Shown here: in pieces, positions 19,201-27,375 of the stretch
Numbering within the stretch: position 1 is the stretch's first letter
Layout: the number at the start of each line of letters is the position of its first letter
Assembly: GCA_009924135.1 (NCBI GenBank)
Contig: RFSE01000040.1
Coordinates: 1-36,318 of the forward strand
DNA length: 36,318 nucleotides
Reading direction: 5' to 3'
Origin: Pseudomonadota bacterium
GTDB lineage: Bacteria; Verrucomicrobiota; Verrucomicrobiia; Limisphaerales; SXTU01
Position numbers and translations under genes: made by a program
Notes under the pieces: model-generated
Seen by the model: the letters and a program-made list of their open reading frames with translations, nothing else
Databases searched by the model: none
What the model was told of the DNA's origin: nothing

Positions 19201-19277
19201 GCCTCGCCGCCAATCTGACCCCGCAGGCGATGGCGGATTTGCTGGAGTTTATTGTCACGGCGGATGCGCCGAAGTGA
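16227..19277 (+). CDS. PVC-type secreted dehydrogenase/HEAT/haem-binding protein
   Basis: The 1016-residue exported protein has a signal peptide (to about residue 28), an N-terminal beta-propeller of the PVC 'membrane-bound dehydrogenase' type (about 60-430; [27 protein letters not shown] is not quoted further, [10 protein letters not shown] marks a calcium-like loop), a HEAT-repeat region (about 470-860) and a C-terminal c-type haem domain with RCVSCHRTG near residue 893, GPDF and the final LEFI. These proteins are thought to oxidise sugars or alcohols at the cell envelope and pass electrons to haem c. Start: ATG at 16227; a TTG at 16221 is possible. It stands alone between repeats. Confidence 0.93.
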   Translation: MFAFRLRDLLPAAIVCTAGFTAAFSFAQPAPKTRVTYSEAYGKNGAQPELTAKDLPRFPAIEPAKVQETFQVKKGFRIELVAAEPLVTSPVTMAFDENSRLYVVEMVDYSERRDETPHLGRIRLLEDTDGDGKFDKSTIFADNLPWPTAIICYNGGVFVGATPDIIWLKDTKGDGKADERKVVFTGFGSGAARLNVQALINSFNWGLDNRIHGATGPIGGNEVKSTATNGGPALDLRGRDFAFDPRSMRIQAEAGGGQYGLSFDSVGRKFVCSNSDHLQMLLFDGRYAGRNPAFSMPSPRISIAEDGPAAEVFRISPDEPWRIVRTRWRISGVVPGMVEGGGRVSGYFTGATGATIYRGNAYGPAFVDNAFIGDAGGNLVHRKVLSPNGVALTARRAADEQDIEFVASRDTWFRPVHFQNAPDGCLYIADMYREVIEHPWSIPEAIKKHIDLNSGNDRGRIYRVVPENFQQPKLPKLGSATTAQLVANLDSANGWTRDTAARLLYERQDRRAAPELEALLGKAKSAVTRIHALHALQGLLVLDARHLTAGLSDVDERVREHAVRLCEPALTGTRGAGPLSEKLLAMTKEISPRVRYQLAFTLGEVRSPARPGALAELIRHDATSAYMRAAVLSSLTEGAGEVFATLVRDVRFRSQPGSEEFLRQLAELIGARNVYTEARPVLEFAAKPDPAAPIATWVRAMGDGAVRAGTTLTALDKLGYLKSVFANAAKTIGNEKAAESARVQAAQLLALTSYTESGPKLVPLLDSPSEPLRLAALGSLVRFSAPEIGGELVKRWKDFPPRVRTEALAALITRPERAQALLKAIESGDVKTSDIPAATAKSLLASKDKTVAALAVKVFPPAPKPADVLKTFQPALDLRGDAARGKAIYTERCVSCHRTGKEGFALGPDFVTVKTVGKEKLLSSIIDPNAEVAPQYIAFQVDTKDGESYTALIGNETPSDVTLRMANGQDVTLSRAKVKGMKSSGQSLMPEGLAANLTPQAMADLLEFIVTADAPK

Positions 19278-19284
19278 GGGGAGC

Positions 19285-19359
19285 CAGTGTTCAGCATTCA
19301 GTGGGCTCAGCCATGGTTGGGTTGCTGAACACTGATTACTGAATACTGATTACTAGCCA
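19285..19359. repeat. Inverted repeat carrying a heptamer array (CTGAATA-like)
   Basis: The segment 19325-19359 is five 7-bp units, CTGAACA, CTGATTA, CTGAATA, CTGATTA and a degraded CTAGCCA. On the other side of a 30-bp centre, CAGTGTTCAG (19285-19294) is the exact inverse of the first ten bases, CTGAACACTG. So the array doubles as one arm of an inverted repeat. It lies in the 125-bp gap before glutamate dehydrogenase. Confidence 0.85.
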
Positions 19360-19402
19360 CTGTCACCTTGCTTCCTCCGACTCGCCGCCCACACCATCTG
19401 CC

Positions 19403-20659
19403 ATGCACGTTTACGACCACCCCACGTTTCACATGGCCTGCCAGCAGTTCGATCTGGTGGCGGACCGGCTGGATATTCCCACGAATGACCGGGACCGGTT
19501 GAAGTATCCCAAGCGCGCGCTCACCGTGGCCGTGCCGGTGCGACGCGATGACGGGAAGGTGGAGGTCTTCGCCGGCTATCGCGTGCAGCATCACCTCGCG
19601 CTCGGCCCGACCAAGGGCGGCATGCGTTATCACCCGGATGTGACACTCGGCGAGGTCGCCGCGCTGGCCATGTGGATGAGCTGGAAGTGCGCGCTGATGA
19701 ACCTGCCATACGGCGGTGCCAAAGGCGGCGTGGCCTGCGATCCTTCGCAGATGTCCATTGGCGAATTGGAACGGCTCACGCGCCGCTTCACGCAGGAACT
19801 GGTCTCGTTCATCGGGCCGCAGATTGACATTCCCGCGCCGGACCTGGGCACCAATGAACAGGTCATGGCGTGGATGATGGACACCTATTCCGTCCACGCG
19901 GGCCACGCCACGCCGGCCGTCGTCACGGGCAAGCCGGTCGCCATCGGGGGCTCGCTCGGCCGGCGTGAGGCGACCGGTCGCGGGGTGGGCTATCTCATCA
20001 GCCGGGCGATGGACACCATCGGCCTCAATGCCAACGAGGCGACGGCGGTGGTGCAGGGGTTCGGCAACGTCGGCTCCGTCACGGCCTTTTCCCTCGCACG
20101 TTACGGCGTGAAGATCATCGCGGTAAGTGATGCATTCGGCGGCACGTACAACGCGGCGGGGCTGGATTTGGGCAAGCTGCAGGAGCACGTTGCGCGCACC
20201 AAGACTGTGGCGAACTTCCCCGAAGGCGAAAGCATCACCAACGAGCAGTTGCTCACCACGCCCTGCGATATTTTGGTGCCGGCGGCGATGGAACGGCAGA
20301 TCACAGCGGCCAATGTGAATCAGATCCAGTGCCGCATTCTTGCCGAAGGCGCGAACGGTCCGACCACCCCGGAGGCGGATGTGGTGCTGGACCAACGGCC
20401 CGAGGTTTTCGTGATTCCGGATATCTTGTGCAACGCCGGCGGCGTGGTGGTGAGCTACTTTGAGTGGGTGCAGGACTTGCAGAGCTTTTTTTGGACGGAG
20501 ACGGAGATCACCGACAAACTGTTCCGTCTGCTGGAAAGCGCCTTCAACCAGACCCTGACCTTGAGCCGGAAGCAGAAAATCTCGATGCGCATGGCCGCGC
20601 TCTCACTGGGTGTCAACCGGGTGCGCGAGGCGAAGAAACTGCGCGGACTGTTCCCGTGA
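19403..20659 (+). CDS. gdhA: Glutamate dehydrogenase (Glu/Leu/Phe/Val dehydrogenase family)
   Basis: The 418-residue protein catalyses the reversible oxidative deamination of glutamate to 2-oxoglutarate and ammonia in the cytoplasm. The dimerisation/substrate domain has GPTKGGMRYHPDVT and the active-site lysine segment LPYGGAKGGV; PAPDLGTNEQVMAW follows. The Rossmann domain has VVQGFGNVGS and SDAFGGTYN, and the C-terminal portion EGANGPTTPEAD and NAGGVVVSYFEWVQ. Length and motifs match the hexameric short type. Cofactor (NAD or NADP) cannot be fixed with certainty. Single gene, no partner in the same operon. Confidence 0.96.
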   Translation: MHVYDHPTFHMACQQFDLVADRLDIPTNDRDRLKYPKRALTVAVPVRRDDGKVEVFAGYRVQHHLALGPTKGGMRYHPDVTLGEVAALAMWMSWKCALMNLPYGGAKGGVACDPSQMSIGELERLTRRFTQELVSFIGPQIDIPAPDLGTNEQVMAWMMDTYSVHAGHATPAVVTGKPVAIGGSLGRREATGRGVGYLISRAMDTIGLNANEATAVVQGFGNVGSVTAFSLARYGVKIIAVSDAFGGTYNAAGLDLGKLQEHVARTKTVANFPEGESITNEQLLTTPCDILVPAAMERQITAANVNQIQCRILAEGANGPTTPEADVVLDQRPEVFVIPDILCNAGGVVVSYFEWVQDLQSFFWTETEITDKLFRLLESAFNQTLTLSRKQKISMRMAALSLGVNRVREAKKLRGLFP

Positions 20660-20690
20660 TAGCGCCGGAAAGGAACGTAGGAGATAATTT

Positions 20691-20843
20691 ATCAGGAACG
20701 CAGGAAAGGAACGCCTGAGTTGTCCTGGGTGTTATTCTGAAGCCTGAATTTAAAGGAGGCTTCTTCCGCCAGCTCCAAGCATGGAGTCAGTACATCAACC
20801 GCGACCTTCGCCCGATCCTTTCCTGCCTTCCTGCTTTCCTGAT
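20691..20843. repeat. Inverted repeat with octamer units (CTTTCCTG family)
   Basis: The ends 20691-20706 and 20828-20843 are inverted copies over 16 bp with one mismatch. The right end is three 8-bp units, CTTTCCTG, CCTTCCTG, CTTTCCTG (20818-20841). A second, inner hairpin has 7-bp arms at 20739-20745 and 20757-20763. The element occupies nearly all of the 198-bp gap between gdhA and the OmpA-like gene, both of which end here, so termination could use it, though no U-run is seen. Confidence 0.8.
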
Positions 20844-20857
20844 TCAGAATGGTGGCC

Positions 20858-21697
20858 TCAGGGCGGTGGTTGCGGGGCAGGAGCGGGTGGCGCTGGCGCT
20901 GGAGTCGGAGTTGGAGTCGGAGCAGGAGCAGGAGGGGTGGCGGCGGCGAGTTCCTCGGGGAGGATCACCACGGCGATGCGGCGGTTCTTGGCCCGGCCTT
21001 CGGGGGTTGCGTTGTCGGCGACGGGATGGAATTCGCCGTAGCCCAGCGCGCCGAGCTGTTTCGGATTCACTCCGGCTTGTTCGTGCAGGAAACGCACGGC
21101 GGCCGTGGCCCGGGCGGTGGAGAGTTCCCAGTTGCTCGGGAAGCGCCCGCGGGCCGCCGCTCGGATGGGCACGTTGTCCGTGTGGCCGATGACGTGGATG
21201 GCGCGGTTGGTGTGCGCGGCCAGCACGGCCGCGAGCCGGCGCAGGATTTCCTGTCCCTCGGACTTAACGGCGGCTTCGCCGGAATCGAAGAGCACGTGGT
21301 CAAGGATGTTGACCGTGAGCTTGCCTTGAAGCTGGGAGATGGTGATGTCCTTGGACTGCAGGGCGGCGCGCATTTCCTCCTCCAGGGTGTTCTTGGACTT
21401 GGAGGCGGTCTGCATCTCCTTCTCGGCGGCCGCGAGCTTTGCGTTCAGGTCGGTGGTTTCGGCCTTGGCGGAGTCGAGGTCTGCCTTGGCAGTGTCGAGG
21501 TCTGCCTTGGCAGTGTCGAGGTCTGCCTTCAGCGCGATGGCCTGGGCGGCATTCGATTCTGCGGCCTTGCGGGCGTCTTCCAGCGCGGCCTGCGCGGCGG
21601 CCAGTTCGGTGCCACGCTTCCACGCAGTCCAACCCAGTCCCCCCAGCACCAGCAGTGCGGAGAGAATCGACGGAACGATCCAGGTGCTCTTCGGCAT
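20858..21697 (-). CDS. OmpA/MotB-family cell-wall-binding protein with coiled coil
   Basis: The 279-residue protein has one N-terminal membrane helix (about 8-26), a long alanine-rich coiled coil (30-125) and an OmpA/MotB C-terminal domain (about 128-255) with the peptidoglycan-binding signature VIGHTDNVPI, NWELSTARATAAVRFL and GYGEFHPVADN...NRRIAVVI. The last 25 residues are a Pro/Ala/Thr tail. It should be anchored in the inner membrane and bind the cell wall. The coiled coil contains three exact-phase heptads ADLDTAK/ADLDTAK/ADLDSAK (21464-21526). It is divergent to the GspC-like gene, 111 bp away. Confidence 0.9.
   Translation of the reverse strand: MPKSTWIVPSILSALLVLGGLGWTAWKRGTELAAAQAALEDARKAAESNAAQAIALKADLDTAKADLDTAKADLDSAKAETTDLNAKLAAAEKEMQTASKSKNTLEEEMRAALQSKDITISQLQGKLTVNILDHVLFDSGEAAVKSEGQEILRRLAAVLAAHTNRAIHVIGHTDNVPIRAAARGRFPSNWELSTARATAAVRFLHEQAGVNPKQLGALGYGEFHPVADNATPEGRAKNRRIAVVILPEELAAATPPAPAPTPTPTPAPAPPAPAPQPPP
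21464..21526. repeat. 21-bp coding tandem repeat in the coiled coil
   Basis: Three 21-bp units encode ADLDTAK, ADLDTAK and ADLDSAK (residues 58-78). The unit equals one coiled-coil heptad, so changes in copy number keep both frame and heptad register. The first two units are almost identical at DNA level, which indicates recent duplication. Confidence 0.85.
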
Positions 21698-21808
21698 GCG
21701 CGCAACCTACTGGACGGTTCCATCCGGGCAAGCGGGAAGTGATTCAACGTATTGCCAGAATGCACGCAACCAAGTAGGCTGACTGGTGTTGAAGCCAGCA
21801 GACATCGC

Positions 21809-22627
21809 ATGAACATGAAACGCGCGAACCAACTTGGGTGGCTGCTGGCCGCCGTCTTGGCGGCTGCCGTCACGGTGCGGGCGGATGTGGTGGGTGATTA
21901 CAAAATCATCCTTGAACGCAACCCGTTCGGCCTGAAGCCGCCTCCGGCCCCGGTGATCGCGACGAATCCGCCCCCGCCAGAGGTTCCTACCAACTACAAG
22001 CTCAGCGGCATCACTGCGCTCTTCAAGCCGGCCCGGGCGATGTTCGTGAACCAGGTGCCGGGCAAGCCAACGCCTGAATATATCAGCCTCTCGGAAGGCC
22101 AGCGGCAGGGCAGTCTCGAAGTCCTGGCCGGTGGCATCGACCTGAAACGAGGCTCCGTGCGGGTTAAAATTTCCGGCGAAGAGCGTACCTTGTCCTTCGA
22201 GAAGGACGGGCTGAAAGCGGCTGCCGGTCCCGCGATGCCGGGTCCGGGCGGGGCCATGCCGATGAATCCCGTGCCCGCGCGGCCCGGCGGGGGCATGGCG
22301 ATGCCGACTCCGATCTTTCCGGTGCCCCCGGCGAATCCGGCCGGCAACCAGCAACAGCCTTTACCGGGTCGCTTTGGAGTGCCGGGAGGCGCGGGCCTGC
22401 CCGGAGCGGGCGGAGTGGTGCCGGTTGATTCCACGCCGAGTCCGACGCGTCCCCTGCGAACCATCCCGGTCAACGGTGCAACTTCACTCCCAACGCCGCC
22501 AGATCACGGGGAAGTCGACCCACTGAAGCAAGGCCTGCTGATGGAGGCCAACAAGATCATCACCGCTCCGGCGGTTGCAAATGGTCAACTGCCTCCCCTG
22601 CCACCGACCGATTTCACCGGCAAATAA
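21809..22627 (+). CDS. Exported proline/glycine-rich protein, possibly GspC/PilP HR-domain-like
   Basis: The 272-residue protein has a signal peptide or N-terminal anchor (about 1-28) followed by a compact domain (about 30-130) that begins YKIILERNPFGLKPPP and continues YKLSGITALF, AMFVNQVPG, YISLSEGQRQGSLEVL and RVKISGEERTLSF. The 'RNPFGL ... L-x-G-x-x-x ... Y-x-x-x-G ... G-x-V-x-I' order is that of the HR domain of GspC and PilP, which connects inner-membrane and outer-membrane secretion parts. The remaining half is low-complexity Pro/Gly/Met. The assignment is tentative. I chose ATG 21809; ATG 21815 is equally possible. It ends 3 bp from the convergent mnmA. Confidence 0.65.
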   Translation: MNMKRANQLGWLLAAVLAAAVTVRADVVGDYKIILERNPFGLKPPPAPVIATNPPPPEVPTNYKLSGITALFKPARAMFVNQVPGKPTPEYISLSEGQRQGSLEVLAGGIDLKRGSVRVKISGEERTLSFEKDGLKAAAGPAMPGPGGAMPMNPVPARPGGGMAMPTPIFPVPPANPAGNQQQPLPGRFGVPGGAGLPGAGGVVPVDSTPSPTRPLRTIPVNGATSLPTPPDHGEVDPLKQGLLMEANKIITAPAVANGQLPPLPPTDFTGK

Positions 22628-22630
22628 TAG

Positions 22631-23716
22631 CTATCCCGCAATCCATCCGCCGCCAACCACGAGGTCATCCTGATAGAACACGCATGCCTGTCCCGGCGTG
22701 ACGGCGCGTTGGGCCTCGTGCAGTTTTACCTGCGCCCCGCCATTGCTGGTGGGCGTGATGGTGGCGGGCGTGCCGGGGTGATTGTAACGGATCTTGGCCG
22801 TGACTTCGATTGACTCCGGCGGCGTTTCGAACGGAATCCAGTTGCAGCGTTCCACGCGGAAAGTGTCCCGGTCCAGCAAGGTGTCGTCACCCACAATCAC
22901 CCGGTTCCTCGCCGCGTCCAGTTCGATCACGTAAAGCGGTTTGGGCGCGGAAAGCCCCAGTCCCTTGCGCTGGCCGATGGTGTAGAACTCGATCCCGTCG
23001 TGCTCGCCAAGCTTGCGTCCATGGACATCCACGATGTCGCCGCGATGCCGGGCTGCGAGTTTGGCCGATTCGAGGAACTTCCCGTAATCGTTGTCGGGTA
23101 CGAAACAGATTTCCATGCTCTCCGCCTTGTCGGCGGTCTTCAGGTGACACTCACGGGCCAGGTCACGGGTGTCGGTCTTGGTCATGCCACCGAGCGGAAA
23201 GATCGTGCGCTCCAACTGCCATTGTTTGAGCGAGAAGAGGAAATAGCTCTGGTCCTTGCGCGGGTCGCGGCCACGTTTGAGCAGGGTGCGGCCCGTCGTG
23301 GAGCACTTCTCCGTGCGTGCGAAATGACCGGTGGCGATGAGCTGCGCGCCGAGCTGGTCCGCGCGATGCAGCAACGTGCCGAACTTCAACCGCTCGTTGC
23401 ACATCACGCAGGGATTCGGGGTGCGGCCGGCTTTGTATTCCTCCGCGAAGTAGGCGATGACCTGCTTCTGAAACTCCGCCGACTCGTCCACGAGGTAATA
23501 GGGAATGCCGAGCTGATGCGCCACCGCGCGTGCGTCCTTCACGGCCTCTGGCCCGCAGCACTTATCCTCCGCGCGGTTCACGCAGTCCTGCGGCCACAGC
23601 TTGAGCGTCACCCCCACGAGGTCGAAATCCTGTTCCAGCAACAAGGCCGCCGCTGCTGAGGAGTCCACTCCGCCGCTCATTCCAATCATCACCCGCGTTT
23701 TCTTTGGTTCCGACAC
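22631..23716 (-). CDS. mnmA: tRNA 2-thiouridine(34) synthase MnmA
   Basis: MnmA thiolates uridine 34 in the wobble position of tRNAs for Lys, Glu and Gln, using ATP and a sulfur relay. The protein shows the PP-loop GMSGGVDSS, the first catalytic cysteine in PNPCVMCNERLKFG, DQSYFLF, the second cysteine in SMEICFVPDND, and FYTIGQRKGLG. Length (361 aa) is normal. I chose GTG 23716 because it leaves a short N-terminus before the PP-loop, as usual for the family; TTG 23734 would add six residues. No standard ribosome binding site is seen for either. It ends 3 bp from the GspC-like gene. Confidence 0.95.
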   Translation of the reverse strand: MSEPKKTRVMIGMSGGVDSSAAAALLLEQDFDLVGVTLKLWPQDCVNRAEDKCCGPEAVKDARAVAHQLGIPYYLVDESAEFQKQVIAYFAEEYKAGRTPNPCVMCNERLKFGTLLHRADQLGAQLIATGHFARTEKCSTTGRTLLKRGRDPRKDQSYFLFSLKQWQLERTIFPLGGMTKTDTRDLARECHLKTADKAESMEICFVPDNDYGKFLESAKLAARHRGDIVDVHGRKLGEHDGIEFYTIGQRKGLGLSAPKPLYVIELDAARNRVIVGDDTLLDRDTFRVERCNWIPFETPPESIEVTAKIRYNHPGTPATITPTSNGGAQVKLHEAQRAVTPGQACVFYQDDLVVGGGWIAG

Positions 23717-23786
23717 GTGGCGGAAGGTAGGCAATGAAGGCAGGAGAGTAAAGCGGGGGACAAATTACGGGCGGGCCGCAAGCTTT

Positions 23787-23816
23787 CGTAGCGCGGGCAG
23801 CCCTGCCCGCGCTACG
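23787..23816. repeat. Perfect palindromic hairpin between mnmA and the PSD1 gene
   Basis: Arms CGTAGCGCGGGCAG and CTGCCCGCGCTACG (14 bp, perfect) are separated by two bases. It lies 5 bp beyond the stop of the PSD1 gene, which is transcribed toward it, so it would form a stable hairpin at the end of that transcript. No U-run follows, so a repeat element or an mRNA 3'-end stabiliser is as likely as a terminator. Confidence 0.85.
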
Positions 23817-23821
23817 GCGCG

Positions 23822-26392
23822 TCACTCCTTCGTCACTGTCTCGTCGAGGTTCAACAACAGCAGGCCCAGGCTGGCCCACGCGGCGTGTTCAGCGACCGGG
23901 AGTTTTTCGTCCCGCTTGGACTCGCCCACGGCGAGGAGTTTTAGCGCGTCGTCGTTATCAGCATTGTAGTGCTGACGCAGCGAGCCAAGCCGGGTGAGGA
24001 GAATCTTTTCCTCGCCGGTCGAGGGCTTGCGGGCGGTGACGAGGCGGAAGGCTTGTTCCAACCGGGCTGCGTCGGTGTTGCCCCCGCCTTGCAGGACGCG
24101 CTCGGCCAGCGCCCGGGCGGCTTCGACGTAGGTGATGTCGTTGAGCGTGGCCAGGGCGTGGAGCGGAGTGTTGGTGCGGGGCGACTTGACGGCGCAGTTC
24201 TGACGCGTGGCGACATCAAAGAAGATGGTCGGGCCGACGATGCGCCGCCAGAAGACATACACGCTGCGGCGGTAGAGCGCGTCGCCGTGGTCCTGCACGT
24301 AGCGCTTGTTTCCGAAGGTGGCATCTTCCCAGATGCCGGAAGGCTGGTAGGTTTTGACGGGCGGGCCGCCCAGTTTCTCGGTCAGCAATCCGCTGGCAGC
24401 AAGCGCTTGATCACGCAGCATCCACGAGGGCATGCGGAATCGCGGACCACGTGACAGGAGACGGTTCGCCGGATCGAGTTGGTACAGCGTGTCCGTGCTG
24501 GTGCGCTTGCGTACGTCCGCAGGGAGCGGCGCGTCCTTCGAGGACTGGCGGTAGGTCGCGCTGGTCACCAGGAGCCGGACTAGTTGCTTCACGTCCCAAC
24601 CGGTGCGGACGAATTCTGTGGCCAGCCAGTCGAGCAGCTCGGGATGCGACGGTTTTTCGCCCTGCACGCCGAAGTCCTCGGCGGTTTTCACCAGACCGGT
24701 GCCGAAGAACTGCTGCCAGAAGCGGTTCACCGTCACGCGGGCGGCGAGCGGGTTGGCCGGTGAAACCAGCCAGCGCGCGAGGTCCAGCCGGTTGGTGGGT
24801 GATGGTTGGGAGTTTGGAGTTTGGAGCTTGGAGCTTGGGATCAGCGCGGCGGGAAAGGCGGCAACCGCCTTGTCGGTCGGTTTGTTGTACGCGCCCCGGA
24901 CGAGCATGAAGGTGTCGCGCGGTTGCTTCATGTCTTCCATCACCATGACGCGGGGAACGGACTTGTTGAAATCGTCGCGTGTCTCCATCGCCTTCACGAG
25001 CTGGTTCAACAGCTTGGCGTGGTCGCGTGGCTCCTTGTCGGTGCGGAATTTCGCGAGGCTGCGGAGCTGGGTGAGATTGCGGGCCGCCGCTTTTTGCTTC
25101 AGGGCGGCGAACGGTTCTGCGGGATAATCTTTCGCATCGGGCGAGTCTGACGAGGGCTTCCCGTCCGGGCGGGAGAACACCGTCAGTTCGAGTTTGTCCA
25201 CGTCCTCGCCGAGCCGTTTCACGTCCTCGCCGAGTGCCTTGAGCTTCTCGGTCTGTTCGGGCGTGGTGAAGTCCATGACCGGTGCGGTCTGCGGGTTGCC
25301 GCCGCCGCCGGTGACGGGTGTCTGGTTGAAGAACGCGACGAGGCCGTAGTAATCGCGCATCGTGTAGGCGTCGAACTTATGGTCGTGGCAGCGCGAGCAG
25401 TTCATCGTCGCGGCCAGCCAGATGGTGCCGACGGTCTCGGCCTGTTCGAAGAGATACTCGATGCGGTTCTCTTCGGCGATGCGTCCGCCTTCGCCGTTGA
25501 TCATGTGATTGCGCACGAAGCCGGTGGCCAGCTTTTGATCGCGGGTGGCGTCCGGCAGCAGATCGCCGGCGAGCTGCCAGATGGTGAACTGGTCATAGGG
25601 CAGGTTTTCGTTGAACGCGCGGATCGCCCAGTCACGCCACGGCCACATGGTGCGTTCGCCATCGCCTTGGTAGCCGTTGGAGTCCGCGTAGCGCGCGGCA
25701 TCGAGCCATTCCCAGACCATGCGCTCGCCGTAACGCGAGCTGGCGAGGAGGCGGTCCACGAGCGTTTCATAAGCCTTGGGCGACTGGTCCGCGAGGAACG
25801 CATCCACTTCCTGCGGCGTGGGCGGCACGCCGGTGAGATCGAGCGTCACGCGACGGATGAGCGTTTCGCGCGGGGCTTCGGGTGAAAGGTGGAGTCCTTC
25901 CTTCGCGAGGCGGTCGGCGATAAAGGCATCAAGTGAATTGCGAATTGGGAATGGCGAATTGCGAATTACCGGAACCGGCGGCTGAACCGGCGGAGTGAAG
26001 GCCCAGTGCGTCGCGTAAGGGGCGCCGGCGTCAATCCATCGCCGGACGATTTCGATCTGCGCTGGCGTGAGTGTCTTTTTGGACTTTGGCGGCGGCATCA
26101 CATCGTCCGCGTTCTTGGTGACGAGGCGTTTGAGCAGTTCGCTCTGTGCGGCTTTGCCGGGAATCACGATGGGCTTCTGGAGACGGAGCAGGCCGTCCTT
26201 GGTATCCAGCCGCAGCTTGGCTTCGCGGGCTTTTTCATCCGGGCCGTGGCAGTGGAAACAGTTCTCGGACAGAATGGGCAGCACCTCGCGGTTGAAGTCC
26301 ACGGTTGGCCCCGAGGCAGGCGCGGCTCCGAGCGTCGTCACGGACAGGACGGTGGCAACGAGGCCCCGGCAAAATTGTGTCAAACGAGTCAT
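23822..26392 (-). CDS. PSD1 / planctomycete cytochrome c protein (DUF1549-DUF1553)
   Basis: The 856-residue exported protein has a signal peptide, an N-terminal PVC cytochrome c domain with CFHCHG (Cys45, Cys48, His49) and MPPPKSKKTLTPAQ, then DUF1549 (about 150-350; LTGVPPTPQEVDAFL, a second haem-type motif CSRCHDHKFD) and DUF1553 (about 530-790; PANPLAARVTVNRFWQQFFG, PRTNTPLHALATLND). This family is very common in PVC bacteria and is linked to polysaccharide oxidation in the periplasm. Two 7-bp tandem arrays (24804-24838, 25935-25969) lie in frame and encode low-complexity inserts. The DUF1501 gene usually found downstream is absent; mnmA is there instead. Confidence 0.94.
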   Translation of the reverse strand: MTRLTQFCRGLVATVLSVTTLGAAPASGPTVDFNREVLPILSENCFHCHGPDEKAREAKLRLDTKDGLLRLQKPIVIPGKAAQSELLKRLVTKNADDVMPPPKSKKTLTPAQIEIVRRWIDAGAPYATHWAFTPPVQPPVPVIRNSPFPIRNSLDAFIADRLAKEGLHLSPEAPRETLIRRVTLDLTGVPPTPQEVDAFLADQSPKAYETLVDRLLASSRYGERMVWEWLDAARYADSNGYQGDGERTMWPWRDWAIRAFNENLPYDQFTIWQLAGDLLPDATRDQKLATGFVRNHMINGEGGRIAEENRIEYLFEQAETVGTIWLAATMNCSRCHDHKFDAYTMRDYYGLVAFFNQTPVTGGGGNPQTAPVMDFTTPEQTEKLKALGEDVKRLGEDVDKLELTVFSRPDGKPSSDSPDAKDYPAEPFAALKQKAAARNLTQLRSLAKFRTDKEPRDHAKLLNQLVKAMETRDDFNKSVPRVMVMEDMKQPRDTFMLVRGAYNKPTDKAVAAFPAALIPSSKLQTPNSQPSPTNRLDLARWLVSPANPLAARVTVNRFWQQFFGTGLVKTAEDFGVQGEKPSHPELLDWLATEFVRTGWDVKQLVRLLVTSATYRQSSKDAPLPADVRKRTSTDTLYQLDPANRLLSRGPRFRMPSWMLRDQALAASGLLTEKLGGPPVKTYQPSGIWEDATFGNKRYVQDHGDALYRRSVYVFWRRIVGPTIFFDVATRQNCAVKSPRTNTPLHALATLNDITYVEAARALAERVLQGGGNTDAARLEQAFRLVTARKPSTGEEKILLTRLGSLRQHYNADNDDALKLLAVGESKRDEKLPVAEHAAWASLGLLLLNLDETVTKE
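24804..24838. repeat. Heptamer array inside the PSD1 gene (AGTTTGG-like)
   Basis: The units GGTTGGG, AGTTTGG, AGTTTGG, AGCTTGG and AGCTTGG give 35 bp with 7-bp period. On the coding strand they encode SSKLQTPNSQP between the coiled middle region and DUF1553. The reading frame is kept. Confidence 0.9.
25935..25969. repeat. Heptamer array inside the PSD1 gene (GAATTGC-like)
   Basis: The units GAATTGC, GAATTGG, GAATGGC, GAATTGC and GAATTAC form 35 bp with 7-bp period. On the coding strand they encode VIRNSPFPIRNS between the cytochrome c domain and DUF1549. The unit resembles the GAATTCG unit of the gatB array, the only clear sequence link between arrays. Confidence 0.9.
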
Positions 26393-26537
26393 CTTGATTC
26401 AGGAATCAGACGCCAGAGTAGCGCGCAAACTTTAGGTTGAAACGGGGAAAATCATTCATTCAGAAATCCGTTGACGCACAGAAATGGCAGGAGGATGGTC
26501 ACAGAGTTGGATAGACAGAACCGTTGACAACACCGCC

Positions 26538-27368
26538 ATGAAATTCTCCGGCGATCCTGTTGGTCCGAGCGGCCTCCGCCCGCTCCGAAGCACCGCCTTC
26601 ACCCTGATCGAACTGCTCGTCGTCATCGCCATCATTGCGATTCTGGCAGGAATGCTGTTGCCGGCGCTGGCGAAGGCCAAATCGAAGAGCAAGGCCACGG
26701 TTTGTCTCAATAACATGAAACAGATGGGCATTGCCTCGGTGCTTTACGCGGAGAGCAACGACGACCGGGTCACCAAGATGATCGACAACTTCATGAACGG
26801 GGCGGTTTCCGCGCTGATGCCCCCGGGCACGGTGATCCTTACCAATACCATTGGTGGGAATCCGGCCACTTGGTGGGTGGATTTGCTGCGGCCCTATTCG
26901 AGCGCAACTTTCAAAAGTTCCCAGTGCGCTGATTTTCAGTTCGCCGGAAAAGGTCCGGCCTCGCTGGGTATCGGCATGGGCTATCCGGAGCTGGGTATTT
27001 CCTATCAACCGGGGGCCTACAATGGCTCTTACGCAGCTCCGATTCGTGTGGCCCAGATCAGCAAGCCGGCGATCACCATCTACGTCGCGGATTGCGCGAC
27101 GGCCGCCACCGCCAGCCTCACTGACCCCAACGCGGACGCCTGGGTGGAGAACACCACCAGTCCGACGCTGCAAGCCGCATTCTGGCTGACCCCCACCACG
27201 ACGGTCGCTCCCTATTGGACAACCTATCCCGACCAGACCCGGCTCATCGCCCGGCACAATGGTCGCGCCAATCTTGCCAAGATGGATGGCCACATCGAAA
27301 GTGCGCGGGCCAGCGACGTCGGCTGGCAATATCCGAGTGGGGACTCACGGGCCATGTGGGCCAAGTAG
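26538..27368 (+). CDS. Type II pseudopilin-like protein with H-X9-DG motif, copy 2
   Basis: The 276-residue protein has a 20-residue basic leader, then [18 protein letters not shown] with Glu at mature position 5. The residue before the cut is Ala (RSTA), not the usual Gly, which prepilin peptidases tolerate less well. The C-terminal motif is [12 protein letters not shown]. The start ATG at 26538 gives the normal leader. It is paralogous to 15327-16115 and, like it, lies next to a lipoprotein of one family, here in convergent orientation with 7 bp between stops. Confidence 0.92.
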   Translation: MKFSGDPVGPSGLRPLRSTAFTLIELLVVIAIIAILAGMLLPALAKAKSKSKATVCLNNMKQMGIASVLYAESNDDRVTKMIDNFMNGAVSALMPPGTVILTNTIGGNPATWWVDLLRPYSSATFKSSQCADFQFAGKGPASLGIGMGYPELGISYQPGAYNGSYAAPIRVAQISKPAITIYVADCATAATASLTDPNADAWVENTTSPTLQAAFWLTPTTTVAPYWTTYPDQTRLIARHNGRANLAKMDGHIESARASDVGWQYPSGDSRAMWAK

Positions 27369-27375
27369 TCTGCGT

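Noticed and set aside
20739..20763. Hairpin GAAGCCT...AGGCTTC considered as a gdhA terminator
   Set aside because: The 7-bp arms have an 11-base loop and no U-run; it also lies inside a repeat element.
20764..20857. Short reading frames in the gap between gdhA and the OmpA-like gene
   Set aside because: They are read through repeat DNA, lack a ribosome binding site and have no recognisable domain.
23787..23816. Palindrome considered as an intrinsic terminator
   Set aside because: The stem is strong but no U-run follows on either strand, so I keep it as a repeat.
26468..26528. Direct repeat CCGTTGAC, with TTGACA, considered as a promoter of the second pseudopilin
   Set aside because: The TTGACA at 26524 is only 14 bp before the start codon, and no -10 box fits the TTGACG at 26471 with the right spacing.
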